Shown here piece after piece: positions 23,281-35,247 of a stretch of 64,000 nt of DNA; position 1 is the stretch's first letter; each line of letters begins with the position of its first letter. The notes below the pieces were generated by a model. The model was not told the origin of the DNA. It worked only from the letters and a program-made list of their open reading frames with translations, and made no database searches. This DNA is from Hofstenia miamia. Taxonomy: Eukaryota; Xenacoelomorpha; Acoela. The translations under genes were made by a program, and so were the position numbers. The stretch is taken from positions 1,169,771-1,233,770 of the forward strand of contig SCFE01000015.1 of assembly GCA_004352715.1 (NCBI GenBank), read 5' to 3'.

Positions 23281-23830
23281 ATGGAGCCCATTGAACGACT
23301 TTTCAATCAATATAAAGATTGTAACCTGCAAGAATGGGAAAAGGTTTGGTACTTCAGCAAGAAGATTGTGGTCCAAACGTTGTCAACTGACCTCCACATT
23401 CTGCCCCACTTGAACCTGTCTATATGCGTAAGACAGTGATATGCTTTCAAGGAGTTATTTTTGGGGGTGTTTCTACTATGAAACCAGAAAGGAAAATAAA
23501 TTGAAAAACATACATTGTATTTTGGATGAGAAAATGGAAAATTCTATTGAACTATGTAATTGTAGTGTTTTTCAACAGGATAAGACGCCTTGCCATACTT
23601 CAAAACGTGCCATGGAATGGTTCAAGAACAAAGGCATACCTGTTCTTTCATGGCAGGGATATAGTGCCGATTTGAACGTGATTAAAGATCGTCTACATCA
23701 AATTTAGCTCCTTGCCAGCCCTCAAACAAAAGCTATCCGCATGTAGAGAATGGAAACAAATCAGGGAAATTTGTGCCAGACTGGTTGAAGAATATCTACA
23801 AGGATTGGGACTGTAAAGACAAATACTGAA
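23281..23830 (+). pseudogene. Decayed Tc1-like transposase
   Basis: The plus strand carries the two C-terminal catalytic blocks of a Tc1-type transposase: VFQQDKTPCHTSKRAMEW, equivalent to the second Asp motif QQDGAPCHTS, and PVLSWQGYSADLNVIKDR, equivalent to WPxxSPDLNPIE. In this copy the SPD has become SAD and the Pro-Ile-Glu region is altered. A possible first block (EWEKVWYFSKK) lies at 23330-23366. Stops and frameshifts occur throughout, and no terminal inverted repeats were found. Confidence 0.65.
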
Positions 23831-23944
23831 TGATGTTTCCTTCATTAGGAATTTTCATTTCAAATTTTCTAAACTGCTTTGAGACTACTTGTACTAACTT
23901 CTTAAGTGTAATGCTGTTCATGAATTACTTTTGAGACTAACTAA

Positions 23945-23946
<2 letters not shown>

Positions 23947-23977
<31 letters not shown>
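23947..23977. repeat. (TA)n microsatellite
   Basis: A TA run of about 30 bp just downstream of the decayed Tc1 fragment. Confidence 0.9.
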
Positions 23978-23979
<2 letters not shown>

Positions 23980-24026
23980 TATTAAAAAGAACTCTAGTTA
24001 CATAATGTTGGAATTTAGCAGGTGCA

Positions 24027-24600
24027 TTAGAGTCTGATTTCAAATAATATCAACTCCTGATGGACGATTTTTCCTTTAATGTAGAATTTTGCCATTTTCG
24101 GAAATTTTATGTTGGTTTTTAATGGATCATTTGGTAGCATTGATGCCCATTCTTTAGACTTAGTGTCAAAAATTTGTTGCAGTGTTGATTATGGAGGAGC
24201 ATTGTTTGATAGACGCCTTCTTCTGAGTTTTGGCATTGGGGGCAGCGATGACAATAGAGAAATTTTATCATTTTCGGTAGGCAGATGATTAATGGGGATC
24301 ATTGGCTGACTAGTAGGGTTCAGAAAATTATTCAATGTGTCTAGAATGTTGTTTCTGAACGACTAATATATTTTCCAATACTTCTTCAAAACTTTGAAGC
24401 TGTGCACATGTCACATACTGGTTTTCTTCAATTTGGGTGGTTTGATTTACATTAGTTGAGGTTGACAATAACTGTTGATCAATTTCTTCTAGTTGTTAAT
24501 TTAATTCTAAAACAATGTCAATTAGCTCTTCCTTTAAATTTGTGGCAGTATAATTCGTGGATATTTCATATAAAGAATTCCTACAGGAAGGAAACGAGTT
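24027..24600 (-). pseudogene. Unidentified broken ORF
   Basis: The minus strand reads as protein over about 190 codons with at least one frameshift and two stops. The upstream part includes NLKEELIDIVLELN, QLEEIDQQLL and AQLQSFEEVLENILVVQKQH, a Gln/Glu-rich helical, possibly coiled-coil stretch. The downstream part includes LLSSLPPMPKLRRRRLSNNA and TKSKEWASMLPNDPLKTNIK, finishing at a TAA (24029-24027). The composition is not random for this AT-rich DNA, so it is a relic of a real gene or a transposon ORF. I do not recognise the family. It lies within the span of gene B on the same strand, but no splice sites link it to that gene. Confidence 0.4.
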
Positions 24601-24784
24601 AGTCTTAGAACCAAGCATGGGGAAGTATCTTGGTTGTTCCATAGTAAGGTATAACCAGGGAAAAAGTTTAGTAATAAAATACCTTATAGCACAAATTTTC
24701 CAATTTTCAATGAAGAGTATTCGGTACCAATTAATGAATAACATACATTTTTGGAAAGGTATAACACAATTGTCTTCATCATAA

Positions 24785-25515
24785 GAAAAACAATTTTCTT
24801 CATTACAAGAACAGAAAATCCATTTTCAGCATTGTGTTCTTTTTCACAGTCTTGGGTCACCATCTAGCATCATCAGGGATCATATAAGACTAGCATAAAC
24901 CACTTTATAACGATTTAGTGAACTAGAATCAACTACTTGCAAGTAGGCAATAGAACTCCAATTAAAGAAGCATGGATATTTACTATGAATTAAAGTACTG
25001 CATGCATTCAGTGAAACGTTAAACAGAAATAATGATTGAGAGTAAATAGCTACAGGTTGAAATTGTACGTAATTGAGTCACTAATACTGAGTTAGTTTAC
25101 ATGGTGAAAATGTCGACCCTGATCATTTTATCCGCCATCATGAAATAAATTAACTAATAAGCCATCGGTAAATAAAATCCTTTACTGAAAAGGGTTACAC
25201 TTCCTATAGGACTACGGGCAGGACCTACACATGAGATACAAGAAATCTAACCTCTGTCTTCTCCAGATTTGATTTAGCTACAAGTTGTCATTTGATATAA
25301 CAGATAATAGAGAGAATGCAGCTACAAAGTTTTAATACTAAAATTTTTAATAACCGCACTGCACACAATATTGACCTATTTATACATGGGAGGATCCTCC
25401 CGAAATAATAGTAAATACATAGTATTTACTAGTACCGGTTTGTGATAAAGACCTGTTATCCAACGAAGCTGAAGTAGGTGGAATCTTTCAATTTTTTAAG
25501 AATTGTGATTGGCGG
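24785..25515. other. Non-coding stretch
   Basis: Nothing recognisable. The sequence is AT-rich with no significant open frame. Confidence 0.4.
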
Positions 25516-25518
25516 AAA

Positions 25519-25519
25519 C

Positions 25520-25599
<80 letters not shown>
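25519..25599. repeat. Compound (TA)n microsatellite
   Basis: Two TA runs separated by a short 'catgta' interruption. Open frames across it encode only Ile-Tyr repeats and are not genes. Confidence 0.95.
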
Positions 25600-26151
25600 T
25601 GTAAGAAATGTCAGAGTTAAGTTGGGAACTATTTTTAAAAACCATAGAACAGCTAAAACTAAAAAGTAGTGCAATATTTAGTATATTTGTGGATTTCTTA
25701 AAAGTTTCTTGATGAAATCAGATAATATGTTTGAAATTTTTAAGTTTCTTAAAATAATTGTATACAAATTCAAAAAATATATTATAAATTTGCTATTTTT
25801 CCACCATATTGTAAAATCACATTCCTTAAATACCCTAACTAATGGAAGTTTACTTTCTTTATTTACATTGCATCAATAAAAATACGAGGTTTGAAAATAA
25901 AAATAATCATATTTAGATTAGATATATTTTGGATAAAAGCAAAATTGTAAGCTTTATGACACTAAATTTTCGTATCACACACGACATGTTGTGTTGTGTA
26001 CATAACATACCACGGCAATCCTGACATTGGAATCCTAAATAAATTTACAGGGTTAACTAAAAATATTGATGCAGTTTTGTTGAAGCACTATTAATATTTT
26101 TGTTCACGCGATGGCGTACGCAGAAAAACGATTATGAATGCTATCTTAACG
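25600..26151. other. Non-coding stretch
   Basis: Nothing recognisable between the microsatellite and the left end of the Tc1-like element. Confidence 0.4.
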
Positions 26152-27740
26152 CAGTACTGGAAATATGTATTCGACCACCTTGCTATTTTGAATAAATAAT
26201 GAACATTCATTGGATAGAGTGTGCACAAAATTATAACTAATTGTTACTTTGATTAAGAAAGGAAAATTTGTGTGGCGAATACCATAAAATATGTAGAATA
26301 ACAATTGGCTATTAATTTTTAATCCAAATTAGAAAACTTGTAGTGGCCATCTGAAAAAAAATTTAACAAATGAGCAAATCCGAAAAAAGTAAATTCAAAA
26401 TAAGATGCATACATTAATAATTGATGCAATACAAGCACTAAGCAAGAAAATTGTCCCTTCTAATATTTTGTAGGATGTCCCTTTGAGCGAATAACAGCTT
26501 CAAGGCGATCCGGGATTGAGGCAAAAAGTCTTTCAATAAAGCTGTTGGGAATTGCGAAAAAAATGTTTTCTTTATTGCTTTCAACAGCTCGTGTTCAGTG
26601 TGAAGAGTATGTTGTCCAATCCGATATTTGACCTCTTTTCACATATTTTCAATGTTAAGGTCTGGAGATTGACCAGGCCAATCATCAAGGATAACAATCC
26701 TCTTATTGTGGAAGAGGTTTTTCATTTCTTTTGAGGTATGACATGGAGCACCATCCTGCTGATATATTGAATCACTTGTAAGAATTGGTAGGAGTTCCTT
26801 CTGTAGAATCCAAGCATATTGTGAGCTTCGGAGAGTACCAGTAATGTGAACAATCTTGTGAAGGCCATGCTTCAATACTGCAGCCCATACCATGACAGAC
26901 TTCCCACCATACTTCATGGTCCCCGAATAAACTGAGGCAAGAACTTTTGCACAGTTTTTCTTTTTATCTTTTTATCAATATTATTTTTGATTAATAGAGC
27001 TCAAAACTTGACTCATCTGAAAATATAAAATTAAACCAATTTTCAGACGAATTGTCTCTCATCAACTGGGCGACCTCATCCGGCGTAATCTTTGCTTTGA
27101 GGTTAAGAATAGCTTTCAGGACGGCATAAAAGTCCCAATGAGTACTCCTTCAGAATGTTTTGGCCTTACGAGGTGACCATTAGCCCATTCATTGCGAAGT
27201 TCTTCTGAAATCTTAATGGAATTTCGCTTTGAAAGGCACACAAGAGCTGATTGGAAAGTCTTGGAGGTCTTCTTTGATCTTCCGGACTTTGGCTTGAGGG
27301 CAATGATGTTTTCAGAAGTGAAACGTCTGTTAATATCCCCGGCACTGATTCATTCCTTCCAAATGTTTGGGGATAATCAACTCGTGGATGGCAATAGGTA
27401 TGTAACCAGGCATCATATATGTCGAAAAAAGGCTGTGATTAGATATTTTCAAACTAAATAAACTGAAAAAAGCTCAGCCAATGAAATTTTTTTCAGATTC
27501 TCTGATTTGGTCTGAAGTAGCCGAATACATTTTTCCCAAGAAAAAATTAGCTAACCACAAGCATTGTAGGATTTCTCCTTGAGATTTAAGGTAAACATTG
27601 ATAATTATTTCTCAACATTGATGAATTCCTCTTTCTTCAACACCAAATTAATGAAAAATTACCTATGACATTCTTGGAGACAATTTTTTCGAAATATTTA
27701 TGGCACATCATGGGTGGCCGAATTCTTTTTTCCAGTACTG
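26152..27740 (-). mobile_element. Degenerate full-length Tc1-like element (1.59 kb)
   Basis: Imperfect inverted ends are visible. The left end begins CAGTACTGGAAA and has TTCGACCACC about 18 bases in. The right end, read in reverse, begins CAGTACTGGAAA and has TTCGGCCACC at the same distance. A TA follows the right end (27741-27742), while the left flank is mutated. The minus strand encodes a Tc1 transposase in pieces: KPKSGRSKKTSKTFQ of the paired-like DNA-binding domain near 27290, FSDESSFELY (first catalytic Asp) near 27010, and an open frame 26917-26639 with YGGKSVMVWAAVLKHGLHKI, YQQDGAPCHTSKEMKN (second Asp) and DDWPGQSPDLN. Stops between the blocks show it is inactive. It may lie inside an intron of gene B. 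Confidence 0.7.
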
Positions 27741-27905
27741 TATATGACATAAAAAATTGTAACAAATAATAAATAGCTTTACATTTTTACGTCGTTTCCA
27801 ATTTTTTTTGCATGGATAAGCAGCGGGGTGCTGCAGGTGAATATTAAAAAAATCTCTTCTGAGTCCTGCTTCCTTTCCAATATGAGAATTCTTCAAATAT
27901 TTCAC

Positions 27906-27981
27906 TCCAGGGTAGCATATTTTCATCCCTGTGCCATCGCTCATTTGTGTTGGAGTCTGATAGTGAATGCTTAGGTTCCAT
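27906..27981 (-). CDS. Candidate first coding exon of gene B
   Basis: The ATG at 27981 opens MEPKHSLSDSNTNERWHRDE, and a GTGAAA donor candidate at 27905-27904 leaves phase 1, as gene B's next exon requires. The acidic, Asp/Glu/Trp-containing sequence is loosely reminiscent of gene C's first exon (LSDDDEW). With it, gene B would encode about 146 residues. The donor is not a strong consensus, the intron to 22356 would be 5.5 kb and contain transposons, and the open frame extends past the donor for about 20 codons. This is a tentative call. Confidence 0.3.
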
Positions 27982-28171
27982 ATTCAATTGAATGAATGAT
28001 AAGTTATGCATACTCCCTTATTTTATTTGCTGTGCTTTTACATATGCCCCAATGCAAGTAAATCAAGAAATTCTATGAAGCTCAGACAAAACTACATGTA
28101 AATTATTCACGATAATAAGTTTCATAAATATATAAAGCAAACAACTAGAATAACCTCATATAGCACTTCTA

Positions 28172-29449
28172 CAGCTGCCGCCAAAAGTCTCTTGACTTAG
28201 ACATAATATTGATTTTGTTAATATTTTTTCACATAATTGACGTTTAAAAGGGAATAAGACACCTATATTCAAGCAAAAACATCATACAGGCATTATACAA
28301 GATACAGAAATGTTTAATGTTCAATACTTCGTGGCTTTGCCACCATTATTCAGTACGGCGGCTACTCGCCTGGGCATACTTTCTGCCAGCGTTTTGCACA
28401 TATCAACGGTGATTTCAGTGCACCATACTTTCTTAATAATCTCCACAAGTTCATTGTAGCTGCCTGGGTTGTGCGCGGCGACTTTAGACTTAACAACAGC
28501 CCACAAATTCTCAATTGGGTTGAGGTCTGGGCTATTTCGTGGCCAAGGCGACAACACCTTATCATTGGTTTTAGGCGTTCTTGCAACATCTGCATGTAAT
28601 TAGCAGCCCTCATTGTCTCATTAGGCGGTAAAAACCACAGATTGCCTCGTAGCGCTAAAGTTGCCCCAGACCATCACACTGGGTGAGTGCTTGACAGTGG
28701 GAACAACGTACCTAGGATGAAAACGAGCACCTACCGGTCTGCGAACGACTGACGCTCCACGATTGGCGAACTGACGTAGTGTCGTTTCGTCGCTAAACAA
28801 CACTCGGTGCCACATTTCTGCTGTATAATGCGAGACAGCGCGACAAAACGCTAACCTGTCCTTGATGTTTTTCGCCGACAAAAGTGGCTTCTTTGCTGGG
28901 CGATAGGCTTTTAAGCCAAACTTGGTGCCCAATCGCCGTTGAACTGTTCTGGTGGACACCTGTGAAGGCAAGCGTGTCGAAATTGATGATGCAGAAGCAG
29001 TCGGGTTGGCCACACTCGCTCTTCTTATCATCCTGTCGGTTGCTGGTGACGTGATGCGAGGGCGGCCACGCCGTGGTCGCGACTCATAGCTGCCAGTGTC
29101 GCGAAATCGCTTCATTGTATAACTGACGCATTGTTTGGAGAGTCCCAGCTGCTGCGCGACCTTATTTTGTAGCATTCCAGACTGACAGAGAGCCACAATT
29201 TGTGCACGAGTGGTCGTAGGCAATTCAGACATAACTTATAATGACAATAAAATAGATATTACTGTTATAATATACTGCCTCGCGCATTATTTCATTGGCT
29301 CACGAACACATGCGCACACGTCTACAGAGGCATGCACGCGCCAGTGAGTCATTCGAGTGGTATGTAAGCTGTCCACCGTGTCTAATCAGGCGTCGGTGTC
29401 TCACTATACGCGTTATGCCTAGTAGTCAAGAGACTTTTGGCGGCAGCTG
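28172..29449 (-). mobile_element. Tc1 element with perfect 26-bp inverted ends
   Basis: The ends are perfect 26-bp inverted repeats (28172-28197 and 29424-29449) starting CAGCTGCCGCCAAAAGTCTC, and each is flanked by a TA (28170-28171 and 29450-29451). That is the canonical Tc1/mariner structure with a TA target duplication. Total length is 1278 bp, short for Tc1. The interior is conspicuously GC-richer than the host DNA. It carries one transposase gene on the minus strand (separate entry), which is frameshifted and lacks the second catalytic block, so the element can only be moved in trans. Confidence 0.9.
28321..29232 (-). pseudogene. Tc1 transposase, frameshifted and internally deleted
   Basis: The ATG at 29232 opens 203 codons. 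An N-terminal helix-turn-helix (QLGLSKQCVSYTMKRF, residues about 28-43) is followed by the GRPRIT linker (residues about 56-61), a second HTH, AKNIKDRLAFCRAV and then VLFSDETTLRQF with the first catalytic Asp, ending near VMVWGNFSATR. A one-base frameshift follows, and the sequence continues in another frame as GNLWFLPPNETMRAANYMQM and LQERL. It then jumps directly to VLSPWPRNSPDLNPIENLWA, which holds the third acidic residue, and ends ...GGKATKY with TAA at 28321. The QxDxAPCH block with the second Asp, about 30 residues in relatives, is missing. The enzyme is therefore non-functional. Confidence 0.85.
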
Positions 29450-29451
29450 TA

Positions 29452-32400
29452 TACATAAAATAACTGTCATTTGCTTATAATGATGGTACCAATTATACTA
29501 TACTATGATGATAGTGCTAATAAATATGTCAAAAATCCGAAATAAACTCCATTCAATGAAAAACCTAATCGTATTTTTAAGAACATTTGTGTAAAGCACA
29601 TTACATGATACGTGATGGCGGCTCTAGTCTCATTTTCTACATTGGATTAAATTGAATTTGATGCTGATAAAATTGAATTAGATGTAGATTAATTTTAAGT
29701 TGTCTTAGATTAATTTGAAATAAACTTAGGTAAATATGAATTCGACATATATATTAATCAAATTTGAAATATATTAGCTTGAATTTTTGTTAGATTGATT
29801 TGAAGATCAAAAGGAGTAGTTGTCTAAGGTAAAAGCCCATATGTCAAATTCGTAAGGGAATTTGGTAGGTTATGAGGGTAATATCGAGTGTAAAACTCTC
29901 TCTTAAATCTTTCGTATCAAGCAGAGGCTTCAATATCCAGAATTCAGTCCAAGTTATTCAAGCAAAATATATCGTTTCTCTCACATCTTGGAACATATTT
30001 GCAATATATGGAATTGCATTGAACAAGGCCTACTATATAATACAACCGTGGCATTTACATGCTGGGTTCGAAATAATAAGACCAATGCAGTATATTCATT
30101 TCGACATCTACATCAGGACCTGGTTACTATAGAAATCAGCTTGCAACAAATTTCTTAATAACCAACTTTTAACGTAGAATTGAATAAAACAAATTTGGAA
30201 AAATTTTGTGACGTAGCGTTTGCGCTATGGTTCACTGTTTTACAGATATTTTGCAAAAATGCATATTTTAATTATTTTTAAAATGCAAAAAATGATAATA
30301 GTCTCAGGGTTCTATCGATTGCTCACAGTGGTATAAAACGCTTGAAAATCAGATCAAACCTAAATGAACTGATCGGCCAAAAATGGCAATTTTTTGAGTT
30401 ATTTGAAATTGATCCATTCAATTTCGAAGATACTATTATGCACCTCGGTTACAAAAGCTGAAAAATTAAAAGAGCCAATGGGTTGTGCATAACATGATAA
30501 AACTAGATAATTTTTACGGTTTTTATATAAATGGAAATTTTGAATAGGCATTTTATCCAATTTCACTAGAAGTTCTTGGGATATAAGCTTCATGTTATTC
30601 AAGACTATATTGAAATCAAATAGATTAGTTCATAATGTTTGACATTAAATGGCTTTGGTCTAATAAAATTACTATTTTTTTAATACGGCCAAAATATCCT
30701 TTTTCATATAACAAGTAAATCGAAATAAGGTTATGCGGCTAGATATTTTTGTAGTATCGGAGCTGGTTATTTATAGGCCAGTCTAGTGTTTTCTCATGTT
30801 TGTAAATATGTTAATGGCTAAATTTTATATAAGATGATACTTTTATTGTAAATACAGAACAGTTTTAGTAATGTTTAGCTGAAAAGTCAGACCTGCGTTA
30901 GCCTCACTGATATTACACTTTGACATAATTTTTTGAAGTATGAACTGGAGTTTTTAAATTAAAATTTATTGCGTCTATAAGAGTTAATTCCATTAAATTT
31001 CGTAACGAGAATCAAACTATTAGAAATGCCACTAAAAGCTTAAGATTAATGCATATTGAATATAACTTGTGTAGGACAAACTTCAACACAATTATGTAGA
31101 AAAATTCAAAAACACAAAACATCTACAGAAATATTAAATCTCTTAAAGATCTGTGAATCTCAATTCAATTATATTATATAATATTCGGCCTATGCAATTT
31201 ACACTGAGAGGAGCTGAATCATATTATATATTATTCTTTGAAATCAACATTGAATAAAAAGGAGGATAATGTTTTTAAGACAGTATTCTCATTTACTTTA
31301 TAAAGTAAATTTACATCAAATTTTGCAAAAAATTAATAAGGAAAATTTGCTTACGATGCTAATTATTAGCGAAATATATATGGGTGATTACATTTTTCTG
31401 CAAATTGTATTGAAATTGATTAATATTAAGAAGCAAAATGTAACACTAAATATTAAAAAACCTAAAAAATGTGTGTATCCAAATAGGGATGCTATTTGAT
31501 AGAAATGGTGTAGTTCTTGACTTCGAGGTCTCTGCAAGTAAAAATGAATTTTTAAATGAAATGATTATTAATGCTGGTTGTATTTATAAAATATTCTTTT
31601 TCATGAATAGTTCTAGAACAAGAACTGTTGAATAATAACATCACTTCAATTGATTTGGTCAAAATCATGTGATATTGTTCAATTAGGAAATATATGCTCC
31701 AACATATTAATAAATATGCTACTTTACGGAAACAAAGACATGAAAAAGCCTTGTTGGGACCAATTTAAGTTATAACTCTGGTAGAAGGTCGCCTGAAATT
31801 CATTCCTATTAATGATAAGCACACTGTGTTGCATTAAAATTATATTTTCCAACTCTACCTACTGCTATTTTTACCAATTCATTATTTTTCATTGATATTC
31901 ATGTTCCGTTTAATAAAGTCTATTTATTATTATTATTATTATTATTTATAATGAATATTGAATATTTTAAGAAATTGAAATGGCGGAAAATAGCATTACT
32001 TAATCACGATCACTGCGTGTAATAACAATGTTTGAACAATTGCTTCCACCAAAATCACACATCTTAAGTGGAAACCTTGTGTTTGCAACACCCTAAAAAT
32101 GAAATACAGCGAATTTTCAAAATTAAAATCTCATGCAGTTTAGGTTTAAATTTACATTATAAGCATTTCAATTATATCTTGTGCGTTCAACCCCTATTTT
32201 ATCAGCTAATATGCCACCATGATTATTTTCTGGATCCGCCCCTGTTTTTATAAAAGTAGTTATGTATTACAATGCTAGTGAAAGTCATTTATTTTCCTCT
32301 AAAAATGCACTGGAACTAATTACTTCGAATCGTTCTTGACATAGCGCACATCTGTCGCAGCAGAAGAGCATCCAGTAATCAATGTGTCCGAAAGGAAAAT

Positions 32401-32882
32401 TTCTTACTTGTTTCAACTAAAATGAACATCAAATCAAAACGAAGTACCACTATATTTAATTAATTTGTATTGAAATATTATTTAAGAAGTTGGATATGAA
32501 TCTGGTGACCTATGGGTCGGGTTGGCTATTAGCAAATTTGAAAATCTTGGGGCATGTGTGGGTATATTGGGGAGCATACTTTAATGCAATTTTGGGAATT
32601 TCTATTAGGCCGTATTGCTGTGACTGAAGTATTGATAGTTGAAATGATTAACAAGTTTTCTTTGAAAATTTCCAATTTGAGCCTATGGAAGCAACAAAGT
32701 ATTGCGACTGTTTCTTGACATGTGCCAAGATACCCCAAACCCATTTAGGCATGCCGTAGTAAAGTCAGAGGTCTTGAGACCGAGGCGTTTAAGAATTTTT
32801 TATAGAATCTTGAAAAATTTAAAGATATTCCCAGGCTGTGTGAGGTTAACATAATGAATGTTTAAATAAAAATCTGTAAGAA
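29452..32882. other. Intergenic region between genes B and C
   Basis: No gene could be supported over about 3.4 kb. Open frames at 29872-30132, 30399-30602 and 31269-31499 have the Ile/Lys/Asn/Phe-rich composition of random AT-rich DNA. A TTA microsatellite preceded by an AATAAA word lies at 31905-31948 and could be the 3' end of an old LINE copy. Gene C's 3' untranslated region should lie in the last few hundred bases. Confidence 0.4.
31925..31948. repeat. (TTA)n microsatellite
   Basis: A TTA/ATT trinucleotide run of about eight units. Confidence 0.9.
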
Positions 32883-32998
32883 TTAATGACTTACTCTGAT
32901 TCTTAAATATGCATGGCACGTAATGTAAATTATTAAAAAATCAAATGCAAGAAATCCAAATACGGCTATCAAAACTGGATTGCGAAAACGTGTAATTC
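32883..32998 (-). CDS. PLAC8-like gene C, last exon (C-terminal helix)
   Basis: This 116-bp exon follows an AG acceptor (33000-32999), reads in phase 1 and ends with TAA at 32885-32883. It encodes VLIAVFGFLAFDFLIIYITC, a membrane helix, then HAYLRIRVSH. Length, phase and the helix-plus-RI(R/K)V layout match gene A's last exon exactly. The bases AGA|GTAAGT just before the stop could also act as a donor, so one more exon cannot be excluded. Confidence 0.6.
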
Positions 32999-33887
32999 CT
33001 AAATAAATATTAAAGTACATATATTTAAGTAAAAATTAAGATGAGTTACAAGTTTTATACAGATTTTGTTCTTAAGTTTTTTTTAAATTGACGCTCATTT
33101 AATCACATGCTTAAGCCAGAGATGAAAGTGGTCCGGATCGACTCACTAAGTGCGCGGGCTAAGGTTGGCCAAGGTTTGGACAAGATTCATCTTGGGTGGG
33201 TAGCCATTGTACAATAACATTTTTTTAATTCAACAAAGGATTGTTAACTATAGCTTTCTAAAGTAATAATTTTGCTAAACAAAGTTGCCACCTGGTATTT
33301 AGATTTAATTGGTATTTTCCTTGATTTTCTGATAATAAAGCTTAACAATTAGAGCGTCTAATCTAATTAGAATGAGAAAGTTTTAGAGTTCACAATTTTC
33401 TTCAGTGTGCCCTAACAACTTCAAAGACATGAATATCATTTTGAGAAAAAAGAACGAATGAACCGACTTTCGACAAAGTATTTGGGAAGGTGCTTTTTGT
33501 ATAGAATTACAAGCTAAATTTAGATGTTAAATATGGAGTTTTTGTGCTGAGCTTAACCTAAAGCCTTGATTGAGGTTCACTATTATGTAAATTTAGAAAT
33601 CACAAAGAATAATTCGAGTCTTTTTAGAGTAAACTGAACATTTAAAATAGATTATGTTTCCAGATTGTTTCAAGCACACGAGATTAATAAGAATTTCATT
33701 TTGAATAGCTTACAGCTATGAATGCCTTCTTTTATTTTGGCACGAAAGCATAGTCCATAAATTCTTCTATGATTAATAGACAAGCTTTGACGTGACAAAG
33801 GTGTTTTTTAGATTATATCAATCTTCAATTATATTATTTTCTATTAATTATAATTATTAATATTAATAATTATTAATATTCATTAAT

Positions 33888-33922
<35 letters not shown>
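33888..33922. repeat. (AT)n microsatellite
   Basis: An AT run of about 35 bp directly following an AT-rich 20-bp palindrome (33852-33871). Confidence 0.9.
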
Positions 33923-33927
<5 letters not shown>

Positions 33928-34477
33928 GTTATGTTTTGGTAAATTGAAGTTACATAATATTGCTAACAGCAAATTTTAATAAAAACGAGCTTATTATAGA
34001 AAATTACTATCTATATATTAAAATGATTAATAAATTGAAGTTATGGAAAGTAAAGAATCGTATTTACATTTATTTTTCTAAGGTTCTCAAAAATGCATAT
34101 ATTATTGAAGTTTTTGTGTATGCTCATCTTTGAAAGTTTGGATAAAACTTAGTTCTCTTGGATTCATGATTATTATTATTATTTTTAAAACTTCACATGA
34201 CAGCACTACAAAAAAATTATATAATTGTATAGCACCGACATGAAGGGAACAATACTTGGTAATATAGAACTGCTTATATTGACTAGCAGTTTTGCACATA
34301 ATTGTACAACAGTTACAACTACATTTACCCATTCAGAATAAGTAAAGGCGCGTTGTATATCTTCAGTTGAATTGAACTTAGCAAAAATAAAATTTACAAG
34401 TATACTGTAAGATCGGACTTCAGGAGACCACAAGATGGATAGTAACATGTAATATTGAATGAGCACGTGATATCTTT

Positions 34478-35226
34478 TCGATATGACATTTCAAAGTACC
34501 TCCAGAAAAGCGCCATTAGCTGTCGCATGATTAAGAGTGGATTGTAAAAGTCAAAGCATAGAGGAAGTAAGTCGACAAGCCTAGGTACTCAAAACCAGAA
34601 ATTTGAAGCCGTGCGAAGACACCGTAGCTTTGGCAGTTCGAAAAATATTCTATCAGATGACCTTGTTGAGAAACTGTAAGAAAACTCAACAAACTGATGC
34701 CATTATATGTCTAGCAATCAGACATTATCCTTGAGAAAACAATAATATCATTGACTTGCAAGTATAATGTCAGAGGATGCAGATTTAGAAAATCGTTGTT
34801 TGTACTGTAAGGAACTACCTAGCATCCATCTTTTGGTCCGGCGTTGTACACTTTCCAGCTTGATCAGATCGGTCTTAGAGGCAAACCAACAGGTGGAACC
34901 ATAAGTAATAATAGGTCGGACAAAATCATGTACAAGGCAAGTTTTGTGTCGATGGGGGTGAGTATGGAGATATTACGGCGTATCATTTGAAAGACTTTGT
35001 TAGCATTAGCTACAACGTTGTTAATGTGAGGAGTCCAATCCAAGTTGTGATGTATTATGATGAAAAGGTCATTTTCGTTATACTCTAGTGATAATTCCTG
35101 GACACACAGATAAAGTGGACTGCGTAATGTCACAATATTTTTCCAATAGTCTGTCAATTCCATTAACACCAAATTTAGTTTAAATCGTCCGATTATGTGG
35201 AAGGATATCTTTGGGTAATCGTTCAA
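34478..35226 (-). mobile_element. Non-LTR retrotransposon fragment (RT thumb and C-terminus)
   Basis: The minus strand encodes NLDWTPHINNVVANANKVFQ and then MIRRNISILTPIDTKLALYM, the conserved block after the RT catalytic core of jockey/I-like LINEs (DxxLxWxxHI...K...ML..I.R). After a frameshift comes KLESVQRRTKRWMLGSSLQY, then decayed sequence ending near ELPKLRCLRTASNFWF and RQLMALFW, which is the typical C-terminal tail. Several stops and at least one frameshift make it inactive. It inserted in, or was engulfed by, intron 3 of gene C. Confidence 0.7.
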
Positions 35227-35247
35227 TATCTGTGAAGAACTACCAAA

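Noticed and set aside
25456-25674. Open frames on both strands over the TA repeat
   Set aside because: They encode Ile-Tyr repeats from (TA)n and are present on both strands.
27906-28000. The longer frame to 27708 as an independent gene
   Set aside because: It runs into the end of the Tc1-like element and shows no motif; only the first 25 codons with a possible donor were kept, as a tentative exon.
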